Positions 63,527-64,000 of a DNA stretch of 64,000 nt are shown here, in pieces (within the stretch, counting starts at the first letter, position 1; each line of letters opens with the position of its first letter). A program made the position numbers and the translations under genes. Source of the DNA: Phialocephala subalpina (taxonomy: Eukaryota; Ascomycota; Leotiomycetes; Helotiales; Mollisiaceae); assembly GCA_900073065.1 (NCBI GenBank), contig FJOG01000013.1, positions 1,139,130-1,203,129 on the forward strand, given 5' to 3'. Below the pieces are notes generated by a model. The model saw only the letters and a list, made by a program, of their open reading frames with translations. It made no database searches and had not been told where the DNA came from.

Positions 63527-64000
63527 CGTGTCGGTGCTTTTGACGGCCGATGGAGCAGTCTCAATATCTCATTGTTGTGCTCGAGTGAGGGGCGGAGATA
63601 TGGTTTAGCTCCAGGGTTTTCAGTAATTACAATTCATATGCTGATTGAGCCATGAACATGCTTACATCCGATGGCAATGCATATTTGATGCAAGGCATCT
63701 CTTTCATCGAGCGTGGAGTCGATGCTTCTGCCTATCTCGACCTCGTCTTCGACGCTCGGGGTTCGGGCCCGAGAAAGAAAATTATAACTACACACCATCA
63801 AGTTGGATAAATACACCTGTTCTAGCCCATGCCTAGCAGTGCAGCACGACGAAGAGGTACAATATCTCAAGGTAAAAAAGTGAACACTTAAAGTCATCCC
63901 GGAGTCCGTTGAACATTGGTGTCTTCACTTCTACAACTTTGAAAACTTCCACAAATTTGCAGAAAGGCTCAATTCCATTATCCCGTTCAACCTCTGCAAG
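63527..64000. other. 5' flank of the Zn2Cys6 gene, no gene seen
   Basis: Short overlapping frames only. A frame at 63634-63897 on the minus strand is open but has no recognised motif. Confidence 0.4.

Overview
The window looks like nuclear DNA of a filamentous ascomycete (Pezizomycotina; the family mix would fit a leotiomycete, but I cannot fix the class). The reasons are many 45-95 nt introns with GT(A/G)NGT donors and CTAAC/CTGAC-like branch sites, fungus-specific families (Atg15 lipase, Zn2Cys6 regulator, MCT-like MFS carrier, IFI27-like proteins) and a 138-bp relic carrying a RIP-type mutation signature. No rRNA, tRNA, CRISPR array or recognisable retrotransposon was seen.

Layout. 0-18 kb is gene-poor: a Ser/Pro-rich protein (0.9-2.2 kb), a degenerate short-chain dehydrogenase (4.0-5.0), an acidic conserved protein (8.7-9.4) and a three-exon orphan (15.9-17.2), separated by long stretches without convincing genes. 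18.8-43 kb is ordinary gene-dense chromosome: MFS transporter, VPS9-domain protein, Atg15 lipase, enoyl-CoA hydratase, Rer1, a divergent SRA/YDG-like protein, Pus7, an orphan, cysteine dioxygenase (with an apparent one-base frameshift), parvulin Pin4 and ribosomal protein eS12 (RPS12).

The most unusual part is 41.3-51.5 kb. Here five genes (one SNF2-family ATPase, four unrecognised) carry fourteen copies of a 15-bp palindrome, ATCGTG-NNN-CACGAT. Both arms are invariant in all copies and only the three central bases vary. The copies sit in introns, UTR or intergenic DNA and in-frame exons alike, and I saw no intact copy elsewhere in the window. The block lies between the 5' end of RPS12 and what looks like a second, diverged RPS12 5' end (51.54-51.60 kb) next to ribosomal protein uS8. 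At the left edge the functional 5' end of RPS12 (promoter, ATG, intron 1 and the first 50 nt of exon 2) is present as a perfect 250-bp tandem duplication. My reading, which is an inference, is that a mobile or selfish block inserted into the start of RPS12 and brought a replacement 5' end that keeps the host gene working, with the palindromes acting as element-specific marks.

Right of uS8 (53.4-56.1 kb) the DNA is decayed: two frameshifted IFI27-like relics and a degenerate palindrome. An intact zinc alcohol dehydrogenase follows; the 3' end of its coding region is the source of the RIP-mutated fragment inside the block. The window ends with a possible small catabolic group: alcohol dehydrogenase, TauD-family dioxygenase, alpha/beta hydrolase and a Zn2Cys6 regulator.

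Exon boundaries were placed by eye from splice consensus and reading-frame phase. For the multi-exon models given with intron coordinates the exon lengths sum to whole codons; exceptions are stated in the entries.
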